A stretch of DNA of 64,000 nt from an uncultured Bacteroidota bacterium (GTDB lineage Bacteria; Bacteroidota; Bacteroidia; Flavobacteriales; Flavobacteriaceae): positions 1-64,000 of the forward strand of contig CACPPV010000001.1 in the NCBI GenBank assembly GCA_902635895.1. Direction: 5' to 3'. The notes under the pieces were generated by a model. It searched no databases, was not told where the DNA came from, and worked only from the letters and a program-made list of their open reading frames with translations. Position 1 is the first letter of the stretch; each line of letters opens with the position of its first letter. Positions 20,683 to 31,662 of this stretch are shown here, in pieces. The translations under genes were made by a program, and so were the position numbers.

Positions 20683-23600
20683 ATGAGCTTTATAAATTCA
20701 ATTTTAAACGTCTTTGTTGGTAGTAAGTCAAAAAAAGATTTAAAAGAGGTCGAAGGAACTGTCAAAGAAATTTTAAATTTTGAAAAAGACTACACTAAAT
20801 TAAATCACGATGAGTTAAGAAAAAAAACAACCCATTTCAAAAATTTAATTGAGGAAACTCGAAAACCATTTAAAGAACAAATCGATTCATTAAATAAAAA
20901 GATTCAATACTCTGAAAACATTGACGAAAAAGATAATTTTTACAATGAAATTGATAAAATTTTAGAACTATCCAACGTAGAGGTAGAGAAAACTCTAAAT
21001 AGTATACTTCCCCAAGCATTTGCTGTAGTTAAAGAAACTGCCAAAAGATTTAAGGAAAATTCTAAAATTAAGGTAAAAGCCAATGAGTTTGATTTAAGAC
21101 TTTCATCTGAAAAGTCATACATAAAAATTGAAGGCGACTTTGTTACATGGTCTAACAGTTGGAATGCTGCAGGTAAAGAAGTAACGTGGGACATGGTTCA
21201 CTATGACGTTCAATTAATAGGTGGTATTGTTCTACACAAAGGAAAAATTGCAGAAATGCAAACAGGAGAGGGAAAAACATTAGTAGCAACGCTTCCAGTA
21301 TATCTAAATGCATTGACTGGAAATGGTGTTCATTTAGTTACAGTAAATGATTATTTAGCAAAAAGAGATAGTGCATGGATGGCACCAATATTTGAATTTC
21401 ATGGTCTTAGTGTAGACTGTATCGACCACCACTCACCTAACTCAGAAGAAAGAAGAAAAGCCTACAATGCCGATATCACTTATGGAACAAATAATGAATT
21501 TGGTTTCGATTACTTACGAGACAATATGGCTCATTCAAATAAAGATCTAGTTCAAAGAAAACACGCCTACTCTATTGTTGACGAAGTTGATTCTGTTTTA
21601 ATTGATGATGCAAGGACTCCATTAATTATTTCAGGTCCAGTTCCAAAGGGAGATGTTCACGAGTTTAATGAATTAAAACCAAGAATTTTTGACATTGTAA
21701 AAAAGCAAAAAGAACTTCTAACACAGGTTTTATCGAAAGCAAAAAAATTAATTAGTGAAGGTAACAGTGAAGAAGGTGGGTTTTATTTACTTCAGGTTTA
21801 CAGGGGGCTTCCCAAAAGCACTGCACTAATAAAATATTTAAGTCAAGAGGGGATTAAACAACTCTTACAAAAAACTGAAAACTTTTACATGCAGGACAAC
21901 AATAGAGAAATGCCTAAAGTTGATGTTGATTTATATTTTGTGATTGATGAAAAAAATAATCAAATAGAACTTACTGATAAAGGAATTGATACAATATCTA
22001 ATAAAAATGAAGACCCCAATTTTTTTGTTTTACCTAATTTATCAATTGAACTATCAGAAATTGAAAATAAGAACTTAGAGTTAAGTAAAGAAGTTGAAGA
22101 AAAAGAAAAAATTTATAATGATTTTTCAACAAAAAGTGAAAGAATTCACACATTGAACCAATTATTAAAAGCTTACACATTATTTGAAAAAAATACAGAA
22201 TATGTTGTGATGGACAATAAAGTTAAAATTGTTGACGAACAAACTGGAAGAATAATGGATGGTAGAAGATATTCAGACGGTTTACATCAAGCAATTGAAG
22301 CAAAGGAAAATGTAAAAATTGAAGATGCTACACAAACTTTTGCGTCGATAACACTTCAAAATTATTTTCGAATGTATAGTAAGTTGTCGGGTATGACAGG
22401 TACTGCTATTACAGAAGCTGGAGAGTTTTGGGATATTTACAAACTTGATGTTGTTGAAATTCCAACAAATAAACCAATAGCAAGAAAAGATCAAAATGAT
22501 TTGATTTACAAAACTAAAAGAGAAAAATACAATGCTGTAATAAATGATGTTACTGGAATTTCTGAAGCTGGAAGACCTGTTTTAATCGGAACAACCTCTG
22601 TTGAAATTTCAGAGCTATTGGCTAGAATGCTTACTATAAGAAAAATTAAGCACAATGTACTGAACGCTAAGCTCCATAAAAAAGAAGCTGATATTGTTTC
22701 TGAAGCTGGAAATGCTGGTATTGTAACTATAGCTACAAATATGGCAGGTAGAGGAACCGATATTAAAATTTCAGAACAAATAAAATCTGATGGTGGATTA
22801 GCAATTATTGGTACAGAAAGACATGATTCTAGAAGAGTTGATAGACAGCTTCGCGGTAGAGCTGGAAGACAAGGAGATCCTGGAAGTTCACAATTTTATG
22901 TTTCATTGGAAGATAATTTGATGAGACTCTTTGGATCAGACAGAGTTGCAAAGATGATGGATAGAATGGGTCTTGAAGAAGGTGAGGTCATACAACATTC
23001 AATGATGACAAAAACAATTGAAAGAGCTCAGAAAAAAGTAGAAGAAAATAATTTTGGAATAAGAAAACGTTTACTTGAATACGACGATGTAATGAATGTT
23101 CAAAGGGAAATTATTTATAAAAGAAGAAGGCATTGTTTACAGGGCGAAAGGTTAAAGGTTGATATTGCTACTATGATATACGATACTTGTGAAATAATTG
23201 TATCAAACAGTAAAATGTCTAATAACTTTAAAGATTTTGAATTTGAACTTGCCAAAATTTTCTCAATAGAATCAGATTTTAGCGAAGATGATTTTAAATC
23301 TTTTGATGCTGAAGAAATTTTTTCAAAAACTTATAGTAAAGCATACGATCATTATAATTCAAAGATGATTTCAAGTGCAGAAAAAGTTTTTCCAGTCATT
23401 AAAAACGTTTATGAAAATCCTTCAAATAATTTCCAAAGAATCGTAGTCCCTTTTACTGATGGCAAAAAAACTTTAAATGTTGTCTCAAATCTAGAAGATG
23501 GATACAACTCAAAAGGAAAAACTTTAGTAAATGACTTTGAAAAAAATATATCTTTAGCCATTATTGATGAAGCATGGAAAGTGCATTTAAGAAAAATGGA

Positions 23601-24045
23601 TGAACTAAAGCAATCCGTTCAATTAGCCGTACATGAACAAAAAGATCCGTTAGTTATTTACAAAGAAGAAGCTTACAAGCTCTTTGGATCAATGATTGAA
23701 AAGGTTAATAAAGACATTATTTTATTTTTGTTTAATGGAGCTCTGCCAAGTAAAGACCCTACAAACATAAGAGAAGAAAGAAGAGTTAGAAGACAACAAA
23801 AATTCAATACATCTAAAGAGGAAGTTCTCAATAGTGATGAAATTGCTTCAAGAAATAGAAAAGCAGGAGAAAATGCATCTCAATCAAATAATTACGTAGA
23901 AACCGTTGTTAGAGAAGCTAAAAAAATTGGCAGAAATGAAAAAGTTACTATCAAAAATGTTTCAAGTGGGGAAACAAAAAAAATGAAGTTTAAATTGGCA
24001 GAAAACTTAATAAAGAAAGGCGAATGGGTAATTTTTAATGATTAA
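20683..24045 (+). CDS. secA: Protein translocase subunit SecA
   Basis: MQTGEGKTLVATLPVYLNAL, TYGTNNEFGFDYLRDNM, TNMAGRGTDIK, QLRGRAGRQGDPGSSQFYVSLEDNLMRLF. Confidence 0.97.
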   Translation: MSFINSILNVFVGSKSKKDLKEVEGTVKEILNFEKDYTKLNHDELRKKTTHFKNLIEETRKPFKEQIDSLNKKIQYSENIDEKDNFYNEIDKILELSNVEVEKTLNSILPQAFAVVKETAKRFKENSKIKVKANEFDLRLSSEKSYIKIEGDFVTWSNSWNAAGKEVTWDMVHYDVQLIGGIVLHKGKIAEMQTGEGKTLVATLPVYLNALTGNGVHLVTVNDYLAKRDSAWMAPIFEFHGLSVDCIDHHSPNSEERRKAYNADITYGTNNEFGFDYLRDNMAHSNKDLVQRKHAYSIVDEVDSVLIDDARTPLIISGPVPKGDVHEFNELKPRIFDIVKKQKELLTQVLSKAKKLISEGNSEEGGFYLLQVYRGLPKSTALIKYLSQEGIKQLLQKTENFYMQDNNREMPKVDVDLYFVIDEKNNQIELTDKGIDTISNKNEDPNFFVLPNLSIELSEIENKNLELSKEVEEKEKIYNDFSTKSERIHTLNQLLKAYTLFEKNTEYVVMDNKVKIVDEQTGRIMDGRRYSDGLHQAIEAKENVKIEDATQTFASITLQNYFRMYSKLSGMTGTAITEAGEFWDIYKLDVVEIPTNKPIARKDQNDLIYKTKREKYNAVINDVTGISEAGRPVLIGTTSVEISELLARMLTIRKIKHNVLNAKLHKKEADIVSEAGNAGIVTIATNMAGRGTDIKISEQIKSDGGLAIIGTERHDSRRVDRQLRGRAGRQGDPGSSQFYVSLEDNLMRLFGSDRVAKMMDRMGLEEGEVIQHSMMTKTIERAQKKVEENNFGIRKRLLEYDDVMNVQREIIYKRRRHCLQGERLKVDIATMIYDTCEIIVSNSKMSNNFKDFEFELAKIFSIESDFSEDDFKSFDAEEIFSKTYSKAYDHYNSKMISSAEKVFPVIKNVYENPSNNFQRIVVPFTDGKKTLNVVSNLEDGYNSKGKTLVNDFEKNISLAIIDEAWKVHLRKMDELKQSVQLAVHEQKDPLVIYKEEAYKLFGSMIEKVNKDIILFLFNGALPSKDPTNIREERRVRRQQKFNTSKEEVLNSDEIASRNRKAGENASQSNNYVETVVREAKKIGRNEKVTIKNVSSGETKKMKFKLAENLIKKGEWVIFND

Positions 24046-24050
24046 AAATC

Positions 24051-25154
24051 ATGAACATTATTCTAATTGGACCACATTACCCCTATAGAGGTGGAATTTC
24101 TGATACTAATCAAGAATTAAGTAAATGTTTAGTTAGAAAAGGACACAAAGTTGAATTAATCAATTTTAAATTACTTTATCCAAAAGTACTATTTCCTGGA
24201 AAAACTCAATATGAAAAAAATATAAAGTCTGATGAGTCTTTAAAATTATTAAGCTCCATTAATCCTTTGAGTTGGCTTTCAACGATAAATTACATAAGAA
24301 AGCAAAAACCAGATTTAATAATTACTACCTATTGGACTGGGTTTTTATCTCCCTGTTATTTTACACTGAATTCAATATTAAGTAGTAAAATAAAAAAAAT
24401 AGGAATTATTCATAATTCCGTTTCTCATGAGAAAAAAATATTTGAAAAAATTTTTCTTAAAATATATTTATACAGCTTAGATAAATTTTTCACACTTTCT
24501 AGAAATGTATTCAAGGAAATTAAGAACACTTTTAAAGTAGATGGACTTAATTTATTTCATCCTTTACCTTTAAAATTTGGTGATAAAGTCTCAAGAAATG
24601 AAGCTTTAAAAAAATTAAATTTAGATTCAAATAAGAAATATATTCTATTCTTTGGATTAATTCGTGATTACAAGGGTGTTGACATGCTAATTAAAGCAAT
24701 GCCAGCTCTTATTAAAAAAAACCCTACTTTAAATTTATTGATTGTTGGAGAGAATTATGTATCAATTGATAAATACTTGAATCTTATAAATGATCTTAAC
24801 TTATCCAATCATATAATTTTAATAAATAAGTTTATTCAAACTGAAATGGTCAAATATTGGTTTAGTATTCCAGAATATGTGATTTTACCATATAAATCTG
24901 CTTCACAAAGCGGAATAATTCCTTTGGCAACTCATTTTGATTTACCTGTGATTTGTTCTAACATTAATGGATTAAAAGAAAGTGTAAATGATGGAGTTAC
25001 AGGATTTTTATTTAATAGGAATGAAAAAAATATTTTTGAAAAAATTCATTATGGATTAAATTTTGATAGATCTATATTAATAAAAAACATTACCAACAAA
25101 AAAAGTAAATTACGTTGGGACAACTTTGTCGAAAAACTTTTAAATAATATTTAA
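24051..25154 (+). CDS. Glycosyltransferase (GT-B, family 4-like)
   Basis: IGPHYPYRGGISDTNQELSKCL; C-terminal ILFFGLIRDYKGVDMLIKAMPAL, LPYKSASQSGIIPLA. Confidence 0.85.
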   Translation: MNIILIGPHYPYRGGISDTNQELSKCLVRKGHKVELINFKLLYPKVLFPGKTQYEKNIKSDESLKLLSSINPLSWLSTINYIRKQKPDLIITTYWTGFLSPCYFTLNSILSSKIKKIGIIHNSVSHEKKIFEKIFLKIYLYSLDKFFTLSRNVFKEIKNTFKVDGLNLFHPLPLKFGDKVSRNEALKKLNLDSNKKYILFFGLIRDYKGVDMLIKAMPALIKKNPTLNLLIVGENYVSIDKYLNLINDLNLSNHIILINKFIQTEMVKYWFSIPEYVILPYKSASQSGIIPLATHFDLPVICSNINGLKESVNDGVTGFLFNRNEKNIFEKIHYGLNFDRSILIKNITNKKSKLRWDNFVEKLLNNI

Positions 25155-25157
25155 TAT

Positions 25158-25754
25158 ATGAATAAGTATTTTTTAATTTTAATTAGTCTAATATCATTTA
25201 ATTTATCAAGCCAAGAAATAGATCAAAAATATAAATCAGCATATTTTGGATCTGGATGTTTTTGGTGTGTTGAAAGTATTTATGAAAATTTAAAAGGTGT
25301 AAAAGAAGTTATTTCAGGTTACTCCGGGGGTAAAACAGTAAACCCTTCTTATAAAGAGGTCATTTCTGGAAAAACAGGTCATGCTGAAGTTGTTAAAGTT
25401 ATATACGACCCCAATATTGTTTCATTTGAAGTATTAGTTGATGTCTTTTTTGGGTCTCATGATCCCAGTACACTAAATAGACAAGGACCTGACCGAGGAA
25501 CTCAGTATAGATCAATTGCTTTTTATGAAAATTTTGGTGAAAAGAAAATAATAGAGAATTCAATTAAAACTTTATTGGATAATAAAACATTTTTTAAGGT
25601 AACCACTGAAATTAAAAAATTTAATAAATTTTACGAAGCTGAAGATTATCATCAAGATTACAAAAAGAAAAATCCTTACAACCCATACATTATGAAAGTT
25701 TCTGCCCCAAGAATAAATAAATTTAAAATGGATTTTTCTGAACTAGTTAAATGA
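25158..25754 (+). CDS. msrA: Peptide-methionine (S)-S-oxide reductase with signal peptide
   Basis: FGSGCFWCVESIYENLKGVKEVISGYSGG, FFGSHDPSTLNRQGPDRGTQYRS; N-terminal signal. Confidence 0.95.
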   Translation: MNKYFLILISLISFNLSSQEIDQKYKSAYFGSGCFWCVESIYENLKGVKEVISGYSGGKTVNPSYKEVISGKTGHAEVVKVIYDPNIVSFEVLVDVFFGSHDPSTLNRQGPDRGTQYRSIAFYENFGEKKIIENSIKTLLDNKTFFKVTTEIKKFNKFYEAEDYHQDYKKKNPYNPYIMKVSAPRINKFKMDFSELVK

Positions 25755-25755
25755 T

Positions 25756-27663
25756 TTAATTCAATTTCTTTTCGATAATTCGATTCATATAGTCTTGCAT
25801 AAATGCCTTTAAATACTTTTCTTCATTTGAAAAATTGATATTAGAATTTTCTTTTAAGTTATTACTTAACCACTGATCTTCTTTATCATAGATACCAATT
25901 ACAGAATCTCCATCAAAAACTAAAATGTACTTTTCAGTAATAAAATGATAAACTGTTCCAGAAAAGTGAATTGAAAATGGTTTTCCGGAATTAGAGAAAA
26001 GACTTCTACCCCAACTATTAATTGGCTTATCATAACCAACTAAATCTACAATTGATGGGAAAATATCCATTTGATGCGTTAATTCATCATTAACTCCTTT
26101 AAATGAACCGTTTGGGTGATAAAATAAAATAGGAATAGCAAATCTATTGATTGGACTAGAATAAAAAGGATACCAAAATTGATTGGTGTGATCTGCAGTA
26201 ATTATAAAAAGTGTGTTTTCAAACCAGGGTTCATTTTTAGCAGAATCGAAAAATAATTTTAAAGCATTGTCAGAATATCCTATAACCTGATGCATTTGAA
26301 CATCACCCATAGGAAATACTCCTTTGTATTCTTCAGGAACATAAAATGGTTCATGAGATGAAAGACTAAAAAAAGTAGAGAAAAAAGGTTCTTTAAGTTT
26401 ATCAGTTTCATTTTTTACATAATTAAGAAATGGTTCATCCCAAATCCCCCAATAGCCATCGTAAAGAGAATTATCGTTGAATTCATTTTTTCCATAATAA
26501 TTATCGAAACCTAGAATATTTGATAGCCCCAAAAAACCCATTGATCCGTTTGGAGCACCGTGAAAAAAAGATGTTGAATAACCCTTGTCCTTGAACACAG
26601 AAACTAATGATTGAATTTCCTGATTTGAGTATGGTGATGAAGTAAAAGGAACTTTAAAAGATGGCACACTAGCTAATATTGAAGGTAATGCTTCAATAGA
26701 TTGTCTTCCATTGGCAAAAGCATTTGTAAAAATCAAACTATGATTAGATAAAGAATCTAAAAAAGGAGTATAGCTAACGTAGTTTTCAATTTTTCTACTT
26801 TTATTAAAGGCACCTATATATTCTCTACCAAAACTTTCCATAACTAAAATCATAACGTTCGGTTTCGAATAAATTGAATCATTAACTTTTCTTACGGGGT
26901 TTAGTAATTTATCAACTTCTGACTCCTTCATAAAGTATTTTTTATTGAAATGATTTTTGTTAAAAGTTCTAATGAAACAAAAAGGAGAGTTGAGAACAAA
27001 ATCAGCATGAATACCCTTTTTCACAAATCTGTGTGCATCAACCATATTTATAGGTCTTGTTGCGTTTCCTAAGCCTCCTCTCATTCCAACTACACATAAA
27101 AATATTATCATAAAAGAAGTTATGGTAGAAAAAGAAATAAACCTAAAACTATATTTTGGAGTATATTTTTTTAAATTAATTTTTCTGTAAAGAGTAATCC
27201 ACAAAAAAACCATAATAAAAAAGAAAATAAAAACGTGCCAATAATTGTAAATAAAAGATCCAGCTAGTGACATTTTATTGGTTTCATTTTCTAAAATATC
27301 AAATACCCTAGTTGTTAATCTGCTTTGAGAAAATCTGTAATATATAAAATCAAAAAAATTAGTAGAGTATGTTATGAGGTTTGTAGTGAAATACAAAATC
27401 ATCATTTTTTTTTGAAAACTTTCTGAAGAATAATTCTTAAAAGGAATTAATGAAATTAATATAAATAATACGTTACTGTAAAGAATAGCTGAAGTATCAA
27501 AAGTGAGTCCTATATAACACAAATAAAAGAACTCTTCAACACTCTCAATAATTATCATATTGCTGTTATAGAAATAAAATAAAACTCTAGCAAAAAAATA
27601 GAAAATATAAGCTATTAATATTCTTAGAAACAAAACTCTATAAACGTCTAGCCTACTAATCAT
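25756..27663 (-). CDS. LTA synthase/sulfatase-family membrane protein
   Basis: N-terminal TMs; NVMILVMESFGREYIGAFN, ALPSILASVPSF, FHGAPNGSMGF, FIITADHTNQ. Confidence 0.88.
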   Translation of the reverse strand: MISRLDVYRVLFLRILIAYIFYFFARVLFYFYNSNMIIIESVEEFFYLCYIGLTFDTSAILYSNVLFILISLIPFKNYSSESFQKKMMILYFTTNLITYSTNFFDFIYYRFSQSRLTTRVFDILENETNKMSLAGSFIYNYWHVFIFFFIMVFLWITLYRKINLKKYTPKYSFRFISFSTITSFMIIFLCVVGMRGGLGNATRPINMVDAHRFVKKGIHADFVLNSPFCFIRTFNKNHFNKKYFMKESEVDKLLNPVRKVNDSIYSKPNVMILVMESFGREYIGAFNKSRKIENYVSYTPFLDSLSNHSLIFTNAFANGRQSIEALPSILASVPSFKVPFTSSPYSNQEIQSLVSVFKDKGYSTSFFHGAPNGSMGFLGLSNILGFDNYYGKNEFNDNSLYDGYWGIWDEPFLNYVKNETDKLKEPFFSTFFSLSSHEPFYVPEEYKGVFPMGDVQMHQVIGYSDNALKLFFDSAKNEPWFENTLFIITADHTNQFWYPFYSSPINRFAIPILFYHPNGSFKGVNDELTHQMDIFPSIVDLVGYDKPINSWGRSLFSNSGKPFSIHFSGTVYHFITEKYILVFDGDSVIGIYDKEDQWLSNNLKENSNINFSNEEKYLKAFMQDYMNRIIEKKLN

Positions 27664-28213
27664 TTATAATAATTTTTTGGGAGAAATAATAAAATAAATA
27701 ACCTGAAATTATTCCAAAAAAAGCACCTAAAACAATATCAGACGGAAAATGAACTCCAACATAAATTCTACTGTAAGAAACTACAAAAGCCCATATAAAA
27801 AGAAGTTTGAATAGATTTGATTTATTTTTAAATATTAAATAAAAAAAAGTCGCTAAAGCAAACGTGTTAGAAGCGTGAGCTGAAAAGAACCCATACAAAC
27901 CTCCACAACTCGACTTAACTATTCTAATTGTATCTTTAATGGATAAATCATGGCATGGTCTTAAACGCTGAAAAGTATCTTTAAATAGACCACTAATCTG
28001 ATCAGTAAAGAGTATTAATAAAAAAATTATAAAAAGATATTTGTATACAGACCCTTTAGAAAAATTTTTTATTAAACAATAAATCAGAAAAATATAAAGA
28101 GGAATAAAAGTTTTTTTATCTGTAATAATTAACCATAAAAAATCAAATGATTTATTTCCAAGAGAATTCAAAAAAACAAACAAAGATTTATCTAAGTCAA
28201 CTAATACCTCCAA
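27656..28213 (-). CDS. PAP2-family phosphatase
   Basis: KDTFQRLRPCHD, GFFSAHASNTFALATF, SRIYVGVHFPSDIVLGA. Confidence 0.9.
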   Translation of the reverse strand: MEVLVDLDKSLFVFLNSLGNKSFDFLWLIITDKKTFIPLYIFLIYCLIKNFSKGSVYKYLFIIFLLILFTDQISGLFKDTFQRLRPCHDLSIKDTIRIVKSSCGGLYGFFSAHASNTFALATFFYLIFKNKSNLFKLLFIWAFVVSYSRIYVGVHFPSDIVLGAFFGIISGYLFYYFSQKIIIND

Positions 28214-28220
28214 ATCAAAA

Positions 28221-29600
28221 TTATTTAGTTATACCGTATTTATCTATTAAATAAATTAGCGATGCCATAGAAAAAGCACCTAATTCCAATTCTCTTTTGT
28301 TAATTGCATCAAATTTATCTATTGAAGCGTGATGATAATCAAAATAACGTTGTGAATCAGGTCTGAGACCTGCAAGAATATTGTTTTCAGTCTGCAAAAG
28401 TGATATATCTGCTCCACTTCCACCTAGCTCAAAAGAATGAACTAAATAAGGTTCAAATAAATGTTTCCATGATAAGATTTTATTAAAATTTTTTTCATTG
28501 GTTGTAAATGAAAATCCCCTGGGTGAAAATCCGCCAGCATCGGATTCTAATGCAAATATGTGATTTAAATTATTTTTCTTTGAAATTTCACTATACCTTT
28601 TGGCGCCTCTAAGGCCATTTTCCTCATTCATAAATAAAACAACTCTTAAAGTTCTTTTTAATTTATAATCAATTTCTTTGAAAATATTTAAAACATCCAT
28701 AGACTGAACAATTCCAGCTCCGTCATCATGAGATCCATCACCAATATCCCATGAATCAAGATGTCCCCCAACCAAAATTATTTCGTCTGGAAATTCTGAT
28801 CCTTTGATCTCGGCTATTACATTAAAAGATTTAACATCTGGGTATGTTTTACATTGTTGTCTTAATAAAAATTTTAGGTTAGGATTTATTTTTAAAAGTT
28901 TACTTAATTTTTCAGCAGCATTAGTACTTATAGCTGCTGCAGGTATTCTTTTACTTTGCGGTAATTCACCATAACTCATTGTTCCCGTATGAGGATAATC
29001 ATCTAAACGTAAATTCAGAGATCTCACTATTACTCCAATGGCTCCATATTTAACTGCCTCAGCTGCTCCATTAACCCTTTGATCTACAGCTTTACCATAA
29101 GCTTGAAATGTACTTACTAAATTTGGTTGCATTGGGCGATTGAAGAAAACTATTTTACCATCAATTTTATCTTTTCCTAATATTTTTAATTCATCAAAAC
29201 TCTTAACTTCAACAACGTTAGATTTAATACCTACTGACGGAGTAGCTACGGAACCACCTAAAGCACATACATCTACATTAAAAGTAATACCAGGCTGAGT
29301 TTCTATTAAAGCAAATTCTTTTGGTCCCCTAACCCATTTTGGAACCATTACATCTTGAAGCCAAACCTTATCAAATCCCATTTTAGATAATTCTTCTTTT
29401 CCCCACTCTACAGCTCTTTCAGCACCAAGAGAGCCTGATAACCTTGGTCCTATCTCATTTGACAGATAATCAAGCATTTCATATGTTGAACTTGATGTCA
29501 TTGAAACATCAAAAATTTGTTTTATAATTTTTTTGTCTTCATTTCCTTGAGAGAAAATAACCAGAGACAAAAACAAAAAGAAAAAATAAATTTTCTTCAT
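28221..29600 (-). CDS. M28-family metallopeptidase with PA-like insert, exported
   Basis: VGGHLDSWDIGDGSHDDGAG, VLFMNEENGLRGAKRY, YHHASIDKFD; signal peptide. Confidence 0.9.
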   Translation of the reverse strand: MKKIYFFFLFLSLVIFSQGNEDKKIIKQIFDVSMTSSSTYEMLDYLSNEIGPRLSGSLGAERAVEWGKEELSKMGFDKVWLQDVMVPKWVRGPKEFALIETQPGITFNVDVCALGGSVATPSVGIKSNVVEVKSFDELKILGKDKIDGKIVFFNRPMQPNLVSTFQAYGKAVDQRVNGAAEAVKYGAIGVIVRSLNLRLDDYPHTGTMSYGELPQSKRIPAAAISTNAAEKLSKLLKINPNLKFLLRQQCKTYPDVKSFNVIAEIKGSEFPDEIILVGGHLDSWDIGDGSHDDGAGIVQSMDVLNIFKEIDYKLKRTLRVVLFMNEENGLRGAKRYSEISKKNNLNHIFALESDAGGFSPRGFSFTTNEKNFNKILSWKHLFEPYLVHSFELGGSGADISLLQTENNILAGLRPDSQRYFDYHHASIDKFDAINKRELELGAFSMASLIYLIDKYGITK

Positions 29601-29603
29601 TAT

Positions 29604-30767
29604 TTATTTATTTGAATATTGTTTAACATCATCCTTAGTAATCTTATTTTTTTCAGACAAAATGATTAATCTTTCTACTACATTTCTTAATTCTCTAACA
29701 TTTCCAGACCAATCAAATTTTTTCAATTGATTGACAGCTTCCTTATCCATAGTTTTTATTTCTTGCTCTGTATCTTTAGCTATATCTTTTAAAAAATAAT
29801 CTACGAGTAATGGAATATCAGATGATCGATCATTTAACGATGGTACATCAATCTCAATGACAGCAAGTCTATGAAAAAGATCCTCTCTGAAATTATTATT
29901 CTTTATTTCATTTCTTAAATTCTTATTTGTTGCAGCAATAACTCTAACATCAACAACCAAATCTCTTTCACTACCTACCCGTTGAATTTTATGTTCTTGT
30001 AAAGCCCTCAAAACCTTAGACTGGGCAGGCATGCTCATATCACCAATTTCGTCTAAAAATATGGTTCCCCCATTAGCTGCTTCAAATTTTCCTGCTTTAT
30101 CCTTAACAGCAGATGTAAATGCTCCTTTTACATGTCCAAATAGCTCACTTTCAATTAATTCAGAAGGAATTGCAGCACAGTTAACTTCAATAAAAGGTGC
30201 TGAATTTCTTAAACTATTTAGGTGAATTTGATGGGCTACCAGTTCTTTTCCAGATCCATTAGGTCCTTGTATTAATACTTTAGCATTCGTTAGCGAAACC
30301 TTATCAATCATATTTTTAATATGATTAATTGGTTTTGATTCACCGATAATATTAAATTCTTTTGAAACTTTATTTTTAGACTTTGAGGTTTTGACGAAAC
30401 TATTATTTAACAAAGCCGTTCTTACAGAATTCAACAGTCTATTTAGATCTGGTGGCTTTGATATGTAATCAAAAGCACCTAGTCTCATTGACTCGACAGC
30501 AGTTTCTAAATCTCCATGTCCTGAAATCATTATTGTAGGAGTTGATGGACTTTCTTCAAGAACATACTTTAAAACTTCAATTCCATCCTTTTTCGGCATT
30601 TTTATATCACATAAAATCAAATCATATTTTCCAGAGTTAATTTTGGATATGCCATCTACTCCATCGATAGCCTCAACTATCTCGTATTTTTTGTTTTCTT
30701 GTATTAATACTTTTTTCAGTACTCTTCTTATTGATTCTTCGTCTTCAATTATTAATATTTTTGACAT
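29604..30767 (-). CDS. NtrC-type sigma-54-associated response regulator without C-terminal HTH
   Basis: [17 protein letters not shown]+ [39 protein letters not shown]; ends at [24 protein letters not shown]. Confidence 0.92.
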   Translation of the reverse strand: MSKILIIEDEESIRRVLKKVLIQENKKYEIVEAIDGVDGISKINSGKYDLILCDIKMPKKDGIEVLKYVLEESPSTPTIMISGHGDLETAVESMRLGAFDYISKPPDLNRLLNSVRTALLNNSFVKTSKSKNKVSKEFNIIGESKPINHIKNMIDKVSLTNAKVLIQGPNGSGKELVAHQIHLNSLRNSAPFIEVNCAAIPSELIESELFGHVKGAFTSAVKDKAGKFEAANGGTIFLDEIGDMSMPAQSKVLRALQEHKIQRVGSERDLVVDVRVIAATNKNLRNEIKNNNFREDLFHRLAVIEIDVPSLNDRSSDIPLLVDYFLKDIAKDTEQEIKTMDKEAVNQLKKFDWSGNVRELRNVVERLIILSEKNKITKDDVKQYSNK

Positions 30768-30770
30768 AAT

Positions 30771-31592
30771 TTATTTTTGTAAATGAACTACTCTTTGAGG
30801 GAAAGGTATATTTATATTATTTTCTTTGAACTTTTGATAAATCAAAAAACGAATATCACTTTCAATTAAATTCACTCTAAAACCATTATTGTAAGTAAAT
30901 ATCAATTGAAAATCAAGTGAGTTATCTCCGAAATTTTTAAAAAGGACATTCGGTGATGGGTTTTTCATTAAGTGAGGATGTGAATCTGCTATATCCAAAA
31001 GAATTTCTTTTACTTTTTCAACATCAGTATTGTAATCTACACCAACTGAAACCGATCCTCTTAAAACAGTACCATTTTCAGTCCAATTGAATAATGTTGA
31101 AGTTAAATATTTATGGTTTGGAATAATCAAAACTTTATTATCAAATGTAACCGCTCTTGTTGTTCTAATTTTAATATTTTCAACTCTACCAATTTTACCA
31201 TCAATTTCTATTATATCGCCAACATGGACTGTTTGATCAGCTAAAATTAAGATACCAGAAATTATATCTTGAAAAAAAGTTTGTAGAGCTAGACCCACAC
31301 CAACTAATAAAGCAGCTGATGCAGCAAAAATTCCAGTTAAATTAATTCCAAAGGTTGGGAAAGTTATAAAAGCTACTATTACAAAAACGAAATAATTAAG
31401 AAAAGAAAAAACTGATTTGAATTTAAGCTTTCTCTCCTCATCTAACTTTTTAGTGGCATTCTTTTTTATAAATCTTAAAAGAAAATGAGTAAAAATAAAT
31501 ATTAAGGAAACTAAAAAAAGTGAAAAAATAGAGAATTTAATTTCTGATGTTATAAAAAATTCTTTATTAATAAATTCTAAAAACTTATTCAT
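30771..31592 (-). CDS. Small-conductance mechanosensitive channel (MscS family)
   Basis: ALLVGVGLALQTFFQDIISGILILADQTVHVGDIIEIDGKIGRVENIKIRTT. Confidence 0.92.
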   Translation of the reverse strand: MNKFLEFINKEFFITSEIKFSIFSLFLVSLIFIFTHFLLRFIKKNATKKLDEERKLKFKSVFSFLNYFVFVIVAFITFPTFGINLTGIFAASAALLVGVGLALQTFFQDIISGILILADQTVHVGDIIEIDGKIGRVENIKIRTTRAVTFDNKVLIIPNHKYLTSTLFNWTENGTVLRGSVSVGVDYNTDVEKVKEILLDIADSHPHLMKNPSPNVLFKNFGDNSLDFQLIFTYNNGFRVNLIESDIRFLIYQKFKENNINIPFPQRVVHLQK

Positions 31593-31662
31593 TAGTATTC
31601 TAAAACCTAAAGATAATGAAATGAATAAATTCGAACTAGAAAATATAGACTAATTAAAAATT

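Noticed and set aside
20683-24045. Unusually long SecA (1120 aa) as a possible insertion or novel domain
   Set aside because: The extra length matches the form I recall for Bacteroidota SecA; no foreign domain seen.
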